64,000 nucleotides of DNA from NCBI GenBank assembly GCA_038230835.1, contig JBBRMM010000008.1:69490-133489 (forward strand), read 5' to 3'. Made by a program: the position numbers and the translations under genes. Below the pieces are notes generated by a model. That model had not been told where the DNA came from. It ran no database searches and saw nothing but the letters and a program-made list of their open reading frames with translations. This document shows positions 18,834-26,786 of this stretch, one piece after another (the stretch's first letter is position 1; every line of letters begins with the position of its first letter). Source of the DNA: DASUHT01 sp038230835 (GTDB lineage: Bacteria > Actinomycetota > Thermoleophilia > Gaiellales > JAICJC01).

Positions 18834-19806
18834 CCTGCGCTTCTGGCGGCGACGGCGGCGCGGAGCGGACGAGCCGGGGGCGGCGGCCGCACCGGCGCGC
18901 GAACCTCGGATCCGCGGACGCGCGGCAGGGCTCCCGTACTCCAAGGGGCGGATGGCGCAGACCCTGATGCTCTCGGGCTTCGACGCCGAGCGTGCCTACG
19001 TGCTGTCCCAGCTGATCGAGCGCGAGGTGGCCGCTCTGGGTGCCGAGGAGATCACCATCGACGAGCTGCACCAGCTGGTCGAGGGGGTGCTCGGCCGCGA
19101 GGACACCCCGTCGATGCTGGAGCGCTACCACGGCTGGCACCGGGTCATGCACCTGGATCGGCCGCTGGTGCTGCTGCTGGGCGGGGCCACCGGCACCGGC
19201 AAGAGCTCGCTGGCTTCGGAAGTTGCCTACCGGCTGGGCATCAACCGGATAACCTCGACCGACGCGGTGCGGCAGGTGATGCGGGCGGCGTTCGCCCCCG
19301 AACTGCTCCCCGCCCTCCACTACTCGTCGTTCGAGGCGGGCGACGGCCTCAAGATCCCGATGCCCGACCCCGACGCGGGCGACCGCGCCCTCTTCGGGTT
19401 CATCCAGCAGGCCGAGCAGGTGGCCGTGGGAGCCAACGCGATCATCGAGCGGGCGGTCATGGAGGGCCTCTCGACGGTCGTCGAGGGCGTCCACCTGGTG
19501 CCCGGGCTGGTCGCCCCGGAGCGGCACCATCAGGCGGTGGTCGTCCAGGTGATGCTGGTGATCGCAGACGAGGAGGCGCACCAGGGCCATTTCATGCTGC
19601 GCGACTTCGACTCGGGCGGTACCCGGGCGATGGAGCGATACCTCCGGCGGTTCGGCGAGATCCGCCGGATCCAGGACTACCTGATCGCGCGTGCCGATCA
19701 CCTGGGCGTGCCGGTGATCGAGGCCGGCGATCCCGAGCACGCACTGGTGGCGGTGATGGATCTGATCCTCTCCCGGGCCGGAGCGGGCCACATCGCGCTA
19801 CGCTGA
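18826..19806 (+). CDS. 2-phosphoglycerate kinase
   Basis: 326-residue kinase phosphorylating 2-phosphoglycerate to 2,3-diphosphoglycerate, the first step to cyclic 2,3-DPG. P-loop GGATGTGKSSLASEVAYRLG (about residue 125), followed by NRITSTDAVRQVMR and STVVEGVHLVPG. An N-terminal ATP-cone-like region (SQLIEREVAALGAEEITIDE) is typical of archaeal 2-PGK. A basic N-terminal stretch (RFWRRRRRG) precedes it. ATG 18826 lies inside the end of the synthetase gene, so the two are co-translated. Confidence 0.87.
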   Translation: MPDLRFWRRRRRGADEPGAAAAPAREPRIRGRAAGLPYSKGRMAQTLMLSGFDAERAYVLSQLIEREVAALGAEEITIDELHQLVEGVLGREDTPSMLERYHGWHRVMHLDRPLVLLLGGATGTGKSSLASEVAYRLGINRITSTDAVRQVMRAAFAPELLPALHYSSFEAGDGLKIPMPDPDAGDRALFGFIQQAEQVAVGANAIIERAVMEGLSTVVEGVHLVPGLVAPERHHQAVVVQVMLVIADEEAHQGHFMLRDFDSGGTRAMERYLRRFGEIRRIQDYLIARADHLGVPVIEAGDPEHALVAVMDLILSRAGAGHIALR

Positions 19807-19810
19807 GGGT

Positions 19811-20821
19811 GTGGCCGTCTCTGTGACCAGCGACGACGCTCCCGCCGAATCGCTTGCGGGCGCGTCTGACCAATGCCCCTGCACCGAGCTGGTCTCGGTC
19901 ACCGAACGCTGCGCGCTGGCCGCCGGGCGCTTCCTCGGCCGCGGGGATGCCCGTGGGGCAGACGAGGCCGCCTCGCAGGCGATGGTGCAGGGACTCGCGA
20001 AGGTGGCGATCGACGGCACGGTTGTGATCGGCCGTCCGGAGGACGGACACCCGCTCTCGGTGGGCACCCGACTGGGCGGCGGCGGCCGAGCCTATGAGCT
20101 GGCCTGTGATCCGGTCGAGGGTGGGCCGGTGCTGGCCCGCGGGCAGGCCGGGGCGCTCTCGATCCTGGCCGTCGCCGATCCTGGCGGGATGGCGCAGATG
20201 CCGCGCATGTACATGAAGAAGATGGCCGTCGGGCCCGTGGCCAAGGGCCGCATCGACCTCCGCCAGACGGTGTCCTGGAACCTTGCGGCGATCGCCGACG
20301 CCTTCGGGCGGCAGGTCGCCGACGTGACCGCGATCGTGCTCGACCGGCCCCGCCACGACGATCTGATAGCGGAGATCCGCGAGGCTGGCGCCCGCATCAA
20401 GTTGATCTCCGACGGCGACATCACCGCCACCATCAACGCCGCCATCCGCGGTACCAACGATCACCTGGCGATCGGCATCGGTGGCGCGCTCGGGGGCATC
20501 ATCTCGGCCGCCGCGATGCGCTGCCTCGGCGGCGAGATCCAGGGCCAGCTGTGGCCGATGAGCCGGACCGAGATCAACGACGCCGCCAGCCGCGGCATCA
20601 CCGACATGTCCCGCATCTTCGGCATCGACGACCTGGTCAAGGGCGATGTGATCGTGGTCGCCAGCGGGATCTCGAACGGCGATCTGCTGCGCGGCGTGCG
20701 CTACCTGGCCGAGGGCGCCCGCAGCCATTCGATCGTGCTCTGCTCGCGGTGCAACCGGGTGCGGTTCATCGACTCAATCCATCTGTTCTCGCTCGGCCGC
20801 CACGACGAGATACGCTTGTAG
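19811..20821 (+). CDS. GlpX-like phosphatase with altered metal site
   Basis: 336 residues, related along its length to class II fructose-1,6-bisphosphatase GlpX (ELVSVTERCALAAGRFLGRG, YELACDPVEGG, LISDGDITATINAAIRGT, IGIGGALGGIISAAAMRCLG). Two acidic metal/substrate segments differ. The usual V-I-G-E-G-E is VIGRPED, and the usual G-G-A-P-E-G is GGALGG, so two expected Glu residues are gone, while the D-P-x-E-G Asp and Glu remain. A phosphatase of different specificity, possibly acting on the phosphoglycerates made next door, or a weakened FBPase, are both possible. GTG start 6 nt after TACGCT (19799-19804). Confidence 0.6.
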   Translation: MAVSVTSDDAPAESLAGASDQCPCTELVSVTERCALAAGRFLGRGDARGADEAASQAMVQGLAKVAIDGTVVIGRPEDGHPLSVGTRLGGGGRAYELACDPVEGGPVLARGQAGALSILAVADPGGMAQMPRMYMKKMAVGPVAKGRIDLRQTVSWNLAAIADAFGRQVADVTAIVLDRPRHDDLIAEIREAGARIKLISDGDITATINAAIRGTNDHLAIGIGGALGGIISAAAMRCLGGEIQGQLWPMSRTEINDAASRGITDMSRIFGIDDLVKGDVIVVASGISNGDLLRGVRYLAEGARSHSIVLCSRCNRVRFIDSIHLFSLGRHDEIRL

Positions 20822-20828
20822 CCCCCGG

Positions 20829-21695
20829 ATGCCGCTGCTCTACGAACTCCACGACCTGGCCCGCGAGCGGGGCATCGACGGCTACCGCCGGATGTCCAAG
20901 TCCGAGCTTGCCGGTGTGCTCGGCATCGAGAGCGACGCCGAAGCGGCACCGCGCCCGGCGGATCCGCCCGCAGCTCGCCGTGGCGAGCCCGCCGGGCCGA
21001 CCGAGGTGGATGTCGCGCGCCGAGCCGGGCTGGGCACGCTCACGTTGCGGGGCGCCGAGAACGCGCTTTCTCTGGACGCGCTCGAGCGCCTGGCGGATGC
21101 AGCCGAGGAACTGGCGGCCGACTCCGAGGTACGGCTGGTCGCGATCACCGGCTCGGGCACGCGGATCTTCTCTGCGGGCGCCGATCTGACGGCGATCGGC
21201 GGGCTCCGTGGCGGCGAGATCACCGCCCGCGGCACGGATGCCTGCCGTCGCATCGCCGAGCTGCCGGTGCCGACCATCGCGCTGATCAACGGCCACGTCG
21301 TCGGCGGAGGTATCGATCTGGCGCTGGCGTGTGACTGGCGGGTGGCTGTGCAGGGCGCCCGGCTGCGCTTCATCCACAACGAGCTGGGCTACTCACCACC
21401 CTGGGGTGGCGCCGCTCGTCTGGCGGGGTTGGTCGGTCGCTCGGCCGCGCTGCGCCTGTTCGCCACCTGCGAGGTGCTGGCGGTGGAGGAGGCCCGTTAC
21501 CTGGGCCTGGTGGACGAGGTCGTGGCTCCGCAGAAGCTGCTGTCTCGTGCCGAATCGCTGGCCACACGGATCAGCCGATCCGACCGGGAGGCGGTGGCTG
21601 TGACCAAGAGCCTGCTGGCAGGCGAGCTGGATCTGGCGCGCCACGAGCGGGCGTTCTCGCAACTCTGGGACGCGAAGGCTACCCTTCGATCATGA
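20829..21695 (+). CDS. Rho_N-like domain fused to enoyl-CoA hydratase
   Basis: 288 residues. The first 35 (LYELHDLARERGIDGYRRMS, KSELAGVLG) match the helical Rho N-terminal/SAP-like pattern. A Pro/Ala-rich linker leads to a crotonase domain (about 60-288). Crotonase marks are RIFSAGADL at the first oxyanion position, INGHVVGGGIDLALACDWRV at the second, and FIHNELGYSPPWGGAARL. Substrate unknown. The stop overlaps the DUF59 start by four bases (ATGA-type overlap). Confidence 0.78.
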   Translation: MPLLYELHDLARERGIDGYRRMSKSELAGVLGIESDAEAAPRPADPPAARRGEPAGPTEVDVARRAGLGTLTLRGAENALSLDALERLADAAEELAADSEVRLVAITGSGTRIFSAGADLTAIGGLRGGEITARGTDACRRIAELPVPTIALINGHVVGGGIDLALACDWRVAVQGARLRFIHNELGYSPPWGGAARLAGLVGRSAALRLFATCEVLAVEEARYLGLVDEVVAPQKLLSRAESLATRISRSDREAVAVTKSLLAGELDLARHERAFSQLWDAKATLRS

Positions 21696-21991
21696 CACTC
21701 ACTGAAGAGGACGTGTTCGAGGCCCTGCGGGTGGTCGAGGATCCCGAGCTGGGGATGGACGTGGTCGACCTCGGGCTCGTGTACGACGTCAAGCTCGAGC
21801 TTCCCAAGCTGACCGTGACCTACTCGCTCACCTCGATGGGTTGCCCGGCGGGCGCCATGATCGAGCAGCAGATCCGGGATGTCTGTGCGGCGCTCGACGG
21901 CGTCGCCGACGTCGTCACCGACCTCACCTGGACTCCGCCGTGGTCGCCCGAGATGATGTCGGACGACGCCAAGTTCGTGCTCGGCTTCTGA
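21692..21991 (+). CDS. DUF59/MIP18 iron-sulfur assembly factor
   Basis: 99-residue protein of the PaaD/SufT family that helps insert iron-sulfur clusters. Seen: VFEALRVVEDPELGMDVVDL, GLVYDVKLE, and the conserved TSMGCPAGAMIEQQIRD with its reactive Cys, then LTWTPPWSPEMM. TACCCT (21680-21685), 6 nt before the ATG, suggests its own leaderless promoter inside the end of the crotonase gene, in addition to coupling. Confidence 0.88.
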   Translation: MTLTEEDVFEALRVVEDPELGMDVVDLGLVYDVKLELPKLTVTYSLTSMGCPAGAMIEQQIRDVCAALDGVADVVTDLTWTPPWSPEMMSDDAKFVLGF

Positions 21992-22115
21992 AATCCCACT
22001 CTCATCTGCTTGCAATGTGACGCTCCACCTCCCATTGACCGGTCCGACGGCATGTGGGAGTATCGGGCAACTTATGGCCTCGCCACCGTGGCCGGGTCAC
22101 CATGAGGGGGGCGTT

Positions 22116-22606
22116 ATGTTGAGACGTGGTGTTGGTATGGCGAGCGTGGTTGCCGCGCTCGCGTTGGGTTCGGCGGCGACGGCGCTTGCGAGCGGTGCTG
22201 GGACGGTGACGAAGACCGTGCACGCGTATAACGTCGTGTTGTTCTCGAATCCGGTGCATAATCCATGCTCGGGCGCCGCCGGCACCCTGACTGCCAAACC
22301 GCAGCGACCGAGGTGTTCCACATCACCAAACAGGCGGACGGCACTTTCTGGGTGACCGGAACCGCAGAAGGAACCGCGACGTTCACGCCGACCGATCCCA
22401 GCGGTGCTTCGGCGAGCGGCCACTTCCAAAACTGGTTCGGGGAGTCGCTCAACGACCAGAACAACGTCAAGCACTCGACTGGCAACTTCAACCTGTGGGG
22501 CAGTGACGGCTCCCACATCGTCGTCCACACCGCCAGCCACCTGAGCACGAATGCCTCAGGCGACGTGACCGTGAAGTTCAACAACTTCACCGCGCACTGC
22601 GGATAA
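22116..22606 (+). pseudogene. Frameshifted small secreted protein
   Basis: Starts at ATG 22116 after GAGGGGG. A clear signal peptide (MASVVAALALGSAATALAS) leads to HAYNVVLFSNPVHNPCSGAA and GTLTA. Then the frame is lost near 22294-22300. One base earlier in phase the reading continues with ATEVFHITKQADGTFWVTGT to SGDVTVKFNNFTAHCG and a stop at 22606. One deleted base explains the break. The two Cys residues near each end could pair. Function unknown. This is either a real pseudogene or a sequencing error next to an AAA run. Confidence 0.7.
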
Positions 22607-22617
22607 CGCCGTGACCA

Positions 22618-22648
22618 GGGTGGGCGGCGAGCGATTCGCCGCCCACCC
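22618..22648 (+). terminator. Strong hairpin after secreted-protein gene
   Basis: Perfect 13-bp stem (22618-22630 with 22636-22648) and 5-nt loop, 12 nt after the stop at 22606. No T-run follows, so a terminator without a U-tract. Confidence 0.6.
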
Positions 22649-22705
22649 CTCCGGTACGATCCCACCCGTCCGCTGCGGCAGCTTGAACGAAGGTGGGTTC
22701 GAGGT

Positions 22706-22831
22706 GTGAGTCGCGGGTTTGACCATGGGAACGAGCCCAGAGCCGAGGAAATCGCGCTGCACCAGCGGTTCCTCACTGTGCAAGGCCAGCGCTGGCTCAA
22801 GGCCAACATGCGCGTGACCCGCCGCCGATAG
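22706..22831 (+). CDS. Possible 41-residue basic peptide
   Basis: GTG-started frame reading GFDHGNEPRAEEIALHQRFL and then TVQGQRWLKANMRVTRRR, with good third-position GC and a charged helix. No ribosome binding site worth the name and no family recognised. It ends at the start of the S53 peptidase gene. Low confidence; it may be an upstream leader or chance. Confidence 0.3.
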   Translation: MSRGFDHGNEPRAEEIALHQRFLTVQGQRWLKANMRVTRRR

Positions 22832-22832
22832 G

Positions 22833-24131
22833 ATGGGTGTGGAGCGCGCCGCCGGCGTTCTGGGAGTGCTGATCGCGCTGACCCTCGCTGCGGCGTGCGG
22901 GTCGCAGGCCGACCGGGTGACCTCCGGCTCGACGCTGGCCGAGAAGCTGCTGGCTCAGCCCGTGGCCAGCCCGCTGGCGGCCCGGCCGCCCGCCTTCGAC
23001 GCCTGCGGTGCCCCGGCAGGGTTCCGCTGCTACGACCCTCCCCAGGTGTACCGGGCGTATGACCTCGCCCCGATCTACCGCACCGGCGTGTTCGGGCAGG
23101 GACGCACGATCGCGATCCTCGACTCGTTCGGCTCGCCGACCATCCGCTCCGATCTGCGCGCGTTCGACGCGGCCTTCCACCTACCCCCGGCCCGGCTCGA
23201 GATCGTCGCCCCGGCCGGACAGCCACCCGCGTTCGACGGTTCACCTGACCGGGTCGGCTGGGCCTCGGAGACCTCGCTGGACGTCGAGTGGGCGCACGCC
23301 ATCGCGCCGCTCGCACGGATCGTGCTGGTGGAGACCCCCACGGACGAGACCGAGGGCATCCACGGCATGCCCGAGATGATGCGCTCGATCGACTCCATGG
23401 TCGTCCACGAGCGGATCGACGTCTACTCGATGTCCTTCGGTGCCACCGAGGGGACGTTCGAGCGGGGAGTGATCGCCCGCCTTCGCGGCGCCATCGTCCG
23501 TGCCTCTCGCGGCGGATCGACCCTGGTCGCCGCCAGCGGTGACGTGGGGGCGGCCGGCTATCGGCTCGATCTGGACGGGTTCTTCGCCGGCCCGCAGGTG
23601 TCGTGGCCCGCTTCCGATCCACTCGTGACCGCGGTCGGCGGTACCGACCTCAACCTGGACGCCACCGGCCGCAGCGTCGGCCCGCTCACAGCCTGGGGCG
23701 ACGACAGCGGTGCGTCCGGCGGTGGCCTCTCGGCGGTGTTCGGGCGGCCGGCGTACCAGCGCGGCCTGCTTCCGGACATGGGCGACCACCGGCTGATTCC
23801 CGACCTCGCGGTCTCCGGGTCGATCCGTGACGGCGTCGTGATCCGGATGGACGGCCGCTGGCGGCATATCGGCGGGACATCGGCTGCCACGCCGATCCTC
23901 GCCGGCGTGGTGGCGCTCGCCGACGCGGTCACCGGGCGCGATCTGGGCAATATCAATCCGGCGCTCTACCGGCTCGCTGCGAGGCGCGCCTCCGGCGTCG
24001 CCGACGTCACGCTCGGCAACAACTCCTTCGGCGGGGTGCGCGGATACCGCGCCGGGCCGGGCTACGACCTTGTCACGGGACTGGGCACGATCGACGCCGC
24101 GGAATTGATCAGAAGCCTCGCTGTCCGCTGA
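22833..24131 (+). CDS. S53 (sedolisin) family peptidase, secreted
   Basis: 432 residues. The N-terminus is a signal peptide with a possible lipobox (LIALTLAAACGS). The catalytic Glu/Asp lie in WASETSLDVEWAHAIAPLA (E-x-x-x-D) and the Ser in HIGGTSAATPILAGV. The oxyanion Asp is probably in AASGDVGAAGY. The Ca-site-like end reads GPGYDLVTGLGTID. The large pro-kumamolisin propeptide of classical sedolisins is absent. Start codon unsure: ATG 22833 or GTG 22839, since TAGGAT (22829-22834) overlaps the ATG. Confidence 0.85.
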   Translation: MGVERAAGVLGVLIALTLAAACGSQADRVTSGSTLAEKLLAQPVASPLAARPPAFDACGAPAGFRCYDPPQVYRAYDLAPIYRTGVFGQGRTIAILDSFGSPTIRSDLRAFDAAFHLPPARLEIVAPAGQPPAFDGSPDRVGWASETSLDVEWAHAIAPLARIVLVETPTDETEGIHGMPEMMRSIDSMVVHERIDVYSMSFGATEGTFERGVIARLRGAIVRASRGGSTLVAASGDVGAAGYRLDLDGFFAGPQVSWPASDPLVTAVGGTDLNLDATGRSVGPLTAWGDDSGASGGGLSAVFGRPAYQRGLLPDMGDHRLIPDLAVSGSIRDGVVIRMDGRWRHIGGTSAATPILAGVVALADAVTGRDLGNINPALYRLAARRASGVADVTLGNNSFGGVRGYRAGPGYDLVTGLGTIDAAELIRSLAVR

Positions 24132-24140
24132 TCAAACCAT

Positions 24141-25058
24141 CTAGATCCCGAGCTCGCGCAGCACGCCCCGGTTGTGGCGGGCGTCGGCCGCCAGCGACTC
24201 GACGGTCTGGCCTGGGCGCAGGTAGCGATCCTGCTCCACCACCACCCAGCCGGTGTAGTTCAGGCGGCGCAGCCGCCCGACCACTCCGGCGAGGTTCACG
24301 CTGCCGTCACCGAACAGGCAGAACACGCCTCGCCGCCACGCCTCCTCGAGTCCCAGCCCGCCGGCCCGGATCTCGTCCATGACGGTGCGGTCGACATCCT
24401 TCAGATGGACGTGGGTCACCAGCTCTCCGTAGGTGTCGAGAAACTCGATCGGGTCTCCGCCGCCGAACAGCGAGTGGCCGCTGTCGAAGCACAGGCCGAG
24501 CAGGCCCGGGTCGACCCGGGCGGTGAAGCGGGCGATCTCCCGCGGCGTCTCCACGTATGTGCCACCGTGGTAGTGGAACGCCGGCACGTAGCCGCGTTCG
24601 TGGCAGCGTTCGGCCGCCCGCTGAGCGCTGTCGGTCAGCGTGACGAAGCGCGCCTCCGAGAGCCACGTCTCGGGTCGCTGCTCGATCCGGCCCGCCTGTG
24701 CGAGCCGGTCGGGCTCGCAGAAGGCATCGGAGATCAGCACCCGGGGTCGGTCTCCCGAGGACGGGGTCGTGCGGTCGAGCAGGTCGAGCGTCCGCTCGAG
24801 GAAGGCCATGTCTTCCTCGAGGTGCTCGGATCGTGAGAGCCGCAGGGGCAGGAACGAGCCGACCAGCTCCAGGCCGCGCCGCTCGAGTGCCCGCGCCGCG
24901 TCCGTGCCGTCGCCGAAGTAGCCCGGCGGGCCGAGCTCGGTGCCCTCGTGCCCGCTGTCGACGATCGCGTCGAGCACCGCCATCGGGTCGGGCAGCCCTG
25001 TGTCGCCGGCCGTCATCTCGAAGACGCCGAACGAGACCGGCGCGGAGGCGACCCTCAT
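24141..25058 (-). CDS. IolE-like sugar isomerase/dehydratase
   Basis: 305-residue TIM-barrel protein of the xylose-isomerase-like superfamily, closest in layout to inosose dehydratase IolE. Opening VASAPVSFGVFEMTAGDTGL resembles the IolE start. Metal ligands are likely in GHEGTELGPPGYFG, GLCFDSGHSLFGG, VTHVHLKDVDR and WVVVEQDR. Last gene of the minus operon, overlapping iolB by 4 bp. Its job would be dehydration of scyllo-inosose or a related keto-inositol; exact substrate inferred from context. Confidence 0.72.
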   Translation of the reverse strand: MRVASAPVSFGVFEMTAGDTGLPDPMAVLDAIVDSGHEGTELGPPGYFGDGTDAARALERRGLELVGSFLPLRLSRSEHLEEDMAFLERTLDLLDRTTPSSGDRPRVLISDAFCEPDRLAQAGRIEQRPETWLSEARFVTLTDSAQRAAERCHERGYVPAFHYHGGTYVETPREIARFTARVDPGLLGLCFDSGHSLFGGGDPIEFLDTYGELVTHVHLKDVDRTVMDEIRAGGLGLEEAWRRGVFCLFGDGSVNLAGVVGRLRRLNYTGWVVVEQDRYLRPGQTVESLAADARHNRGVLRELGI

Positions 25059-25876
25059 CGCTCACCTCCTCCGGTCAGCGGCACCCGCGGGTCGGTGTCG
25101 AGCGCGTCCCACGTTCCGCGGGTCCAGGCCAGTTCGGGATCGTCCTCGGCGGCCATCGAGCGCTGCTCGGCGGCCAGCCCGTTCAGGTAGTAGCCGTGAT
25201 ACCCGTGGGCTGCGCAGAACGGGTGGTAGCCGCGCGGCACCAGCAACACGTCCAGGTCGCGCACCGTCCACGTCTCGTCGAGGCTGCGGTCATGGGTGTA
25301 CAGGCGCTGGACGCCGAACCCCTCGGGCCGCTCGAAGCGATAGGCGTACACCTCCTCGAGCTCGTTCTCGACCGGCAGCCGCTCCCGCTCGTGCTTGTGC
25401 GGCGGGTACGACGACCAGTTGCCGCCCGGAGTCAGCACCTCCACCACCAGCAGCCTGTGAGCCGGGAAGTCGGGCGGGACGATGTGGTTGATCTGCCGGG
25501 TCGCGTTGCCCGCGCCGCGCACCTCCACCCGCACCTCCTCGGGCCGGATCGCCCGCACCGGATGCAGCCGCTCGGCGCGTGCGGCGCAGATGCCCACCCG
25601 GCCTGAGCCCTCGAGCCGGTAGCCGGTGCCGGGCGGGAGGTACAGCGCATGGGGGAGGTCGGCGAAGGGCGACGCGCGCGTGCCCAGGCTGTGGCGCTCA
25701 CCTGCGACCACTGCGGCCAGGTCACCACCGAGGTTGACCAGGCACACCTCGTCGGCGGCGGTGCCCAGGTCGAGGTGGCCGTCAACCGCCACCGAGCGGT
25801 ACGAGAGCCACCGCCAGCCGGCGCTCTCGGGCGTCACCGGGGGCGCCGGCGCTCGCAGCAGCAGGTGATCACTCAT
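25055..25876 (-). CDS. iolB: 5-deoxy-glucuronate isomerase
   Basis: 273-residue cupin-type isomerase of the inositol pathway (5-deoxy-D-glucuronate to 5-dehydro-2-deoxy-D-gluconate). The metal-site segment is NWSSYPPHKHE with its His residues, followed by LEEVYAYRFERPEGFGVQRL and the late LVPRGYHPFCAAHGYHGYYL. Start chosen at ATG 25876 (MSDHLLL), overlapping iolC by 8 bp; upstream ATGs belong to the iolC frame overlap. Confidence 0.88.
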   Translation of the reverse strand: MSDHLLLRAPAPPVTPESAGWRWLSYRSVAVDGHLDLGTAADEVCLVNLGGDLAAVVAGERHSLGTRASPFADLPHALYLPPGTGYRLEGSGRVGICAARAERLHPVRAIRPEEVRVEVRGAGNATRQINHIVPPDFPAHRLLVVEVLTPGGNWSSYPPHKHERERLPVENELEEVYAYRFERPEGFGVQRLYTHDRSLDETWTVRDLDVLLVPRGYHPFCAAHGYHGYYLNGLAAEQRSMAAEDDPELAWTRGTWDALDTDPRVPLTGGGER

Positions 25877-26786
25877 GCAGGTCATCCTCTCTTGGCATCG
25901 CCACCGAGCAGCCGAGGCGCGAGGCCACGTGCGCACCGGCCCGGTTGGCCACGGTGGCGGCGGCGGCCGGAGCATCGCCCCGCAGCACCCTCCAGCCGAA
26001 CGCGGCCGCGAACGCGTCGCCGGCGCCGAGCCCGTTCACGACCTCCGCCGGGTGGCCGGGGATCCGCACCGGAGACGAGCCGGACACGTGCACCGTTGCT
26101 CCGTCCGGCCCGTGCTTGCGCACCAGCGCGACCGGCCCCGCCTCCAGCAGGTCGGCCCATCCGCCGCCGGGCGCAGCGGCGGCGATCTCCTCGTCCGAGC
26201 CGAGCGCGATCGAGGCCGTCCGCACGGCGATCCGGATGCAGGCCGCGTAGTCCGCCGGATCGGCCCACAGCGTCGATCGCCAGTCCAGGTCGAGCACCGT
26301 CGTGCCGGCACCGCCGGCTCGAGCTTCCATCAGTGTCATGGTCGCCAGCCGCGACGGCTCGCGGGCAAACCCCGTGCCGCTGACGTAGGCCAGCGGCACC
26401 CCGGCCATCTCCGGCAGGTCGAGGCCTCCCACCGTCAGCTCCCAGTCGGGGCAGGTGGGCGTGCGGTAGAACGTGATCGGGAAGCGATCGGGTGGCCATG
26501 CCTCGCAGAACGCCAGCGCGGTCTGCAGGGTGGGGTGCACGCCCAGCCAGCGGCAGTCGATGCCCTCCGCCTCGAGAAACCGCCGCACGAAGCGCCCGTG
26601 CCCGTCGTCGCCGACCGCCGACACGATCGCCGTGCGGACTCCCAGCCGGGCGAGCCCGGTGGCGACATTGCCGGCGAAGCCGCCGACGAACTTGTGGAAC
26701 CCCTCCACGTCCTCCAGCGGTGTCTCCAGCTGCTGGGGGTACAGGTCGACGCACACTCTTCCCATCACCACCGCATCGAGGCTCAC
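25869..26786 (-). CDS. iolC: 5-dehydro-2-deoxygluconokinase (PfkB family)
   Basis: 305-residue PfkB-type sugar kinase phosphorylating 5-dehydro-2-deoxygluconate. N-terminal VVMGRVCVDLYPQQ, substrate loop GGFAGNVATGLARLGVRTA and the catalytic NGLGAGDAFAAAFGW are all present. The C-terminal DUF2090 aldolase-like domain of some IolC proteins is absent; a separate aldolase is encoded at 36995. GTG start at 26786, inside the stop of the upstream dehydrogenase (GTGA). Confidence 0.85.
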   Translation of the reverse strand: MSLDAVVMGRVCVDLYPQQLETPLEDVEGFHKFVGGFAGNVATGLARLGVRTAIVSAVGDDGHGRFVRRFLEAEGIDCRWLGVHPTLQTALAFCEAWPPDRFPITFYRTPTCPDWELTVGGLDLPEMAGVPLAYVSGTGFAREPSRLATMTLMEARAGGAGTTVLDLDWRSTLWADPADYAACIRIAVRTASIALGSDEEIAAAAPGGGWADLLEAGPVALVRKHGPDGATVHVSGSSPVRIPGHPAEVVNGLGAGDAFAAAFGWRVLRGDAPAAAATVANRAGAHVASRLGCSVAMPREDDLHE

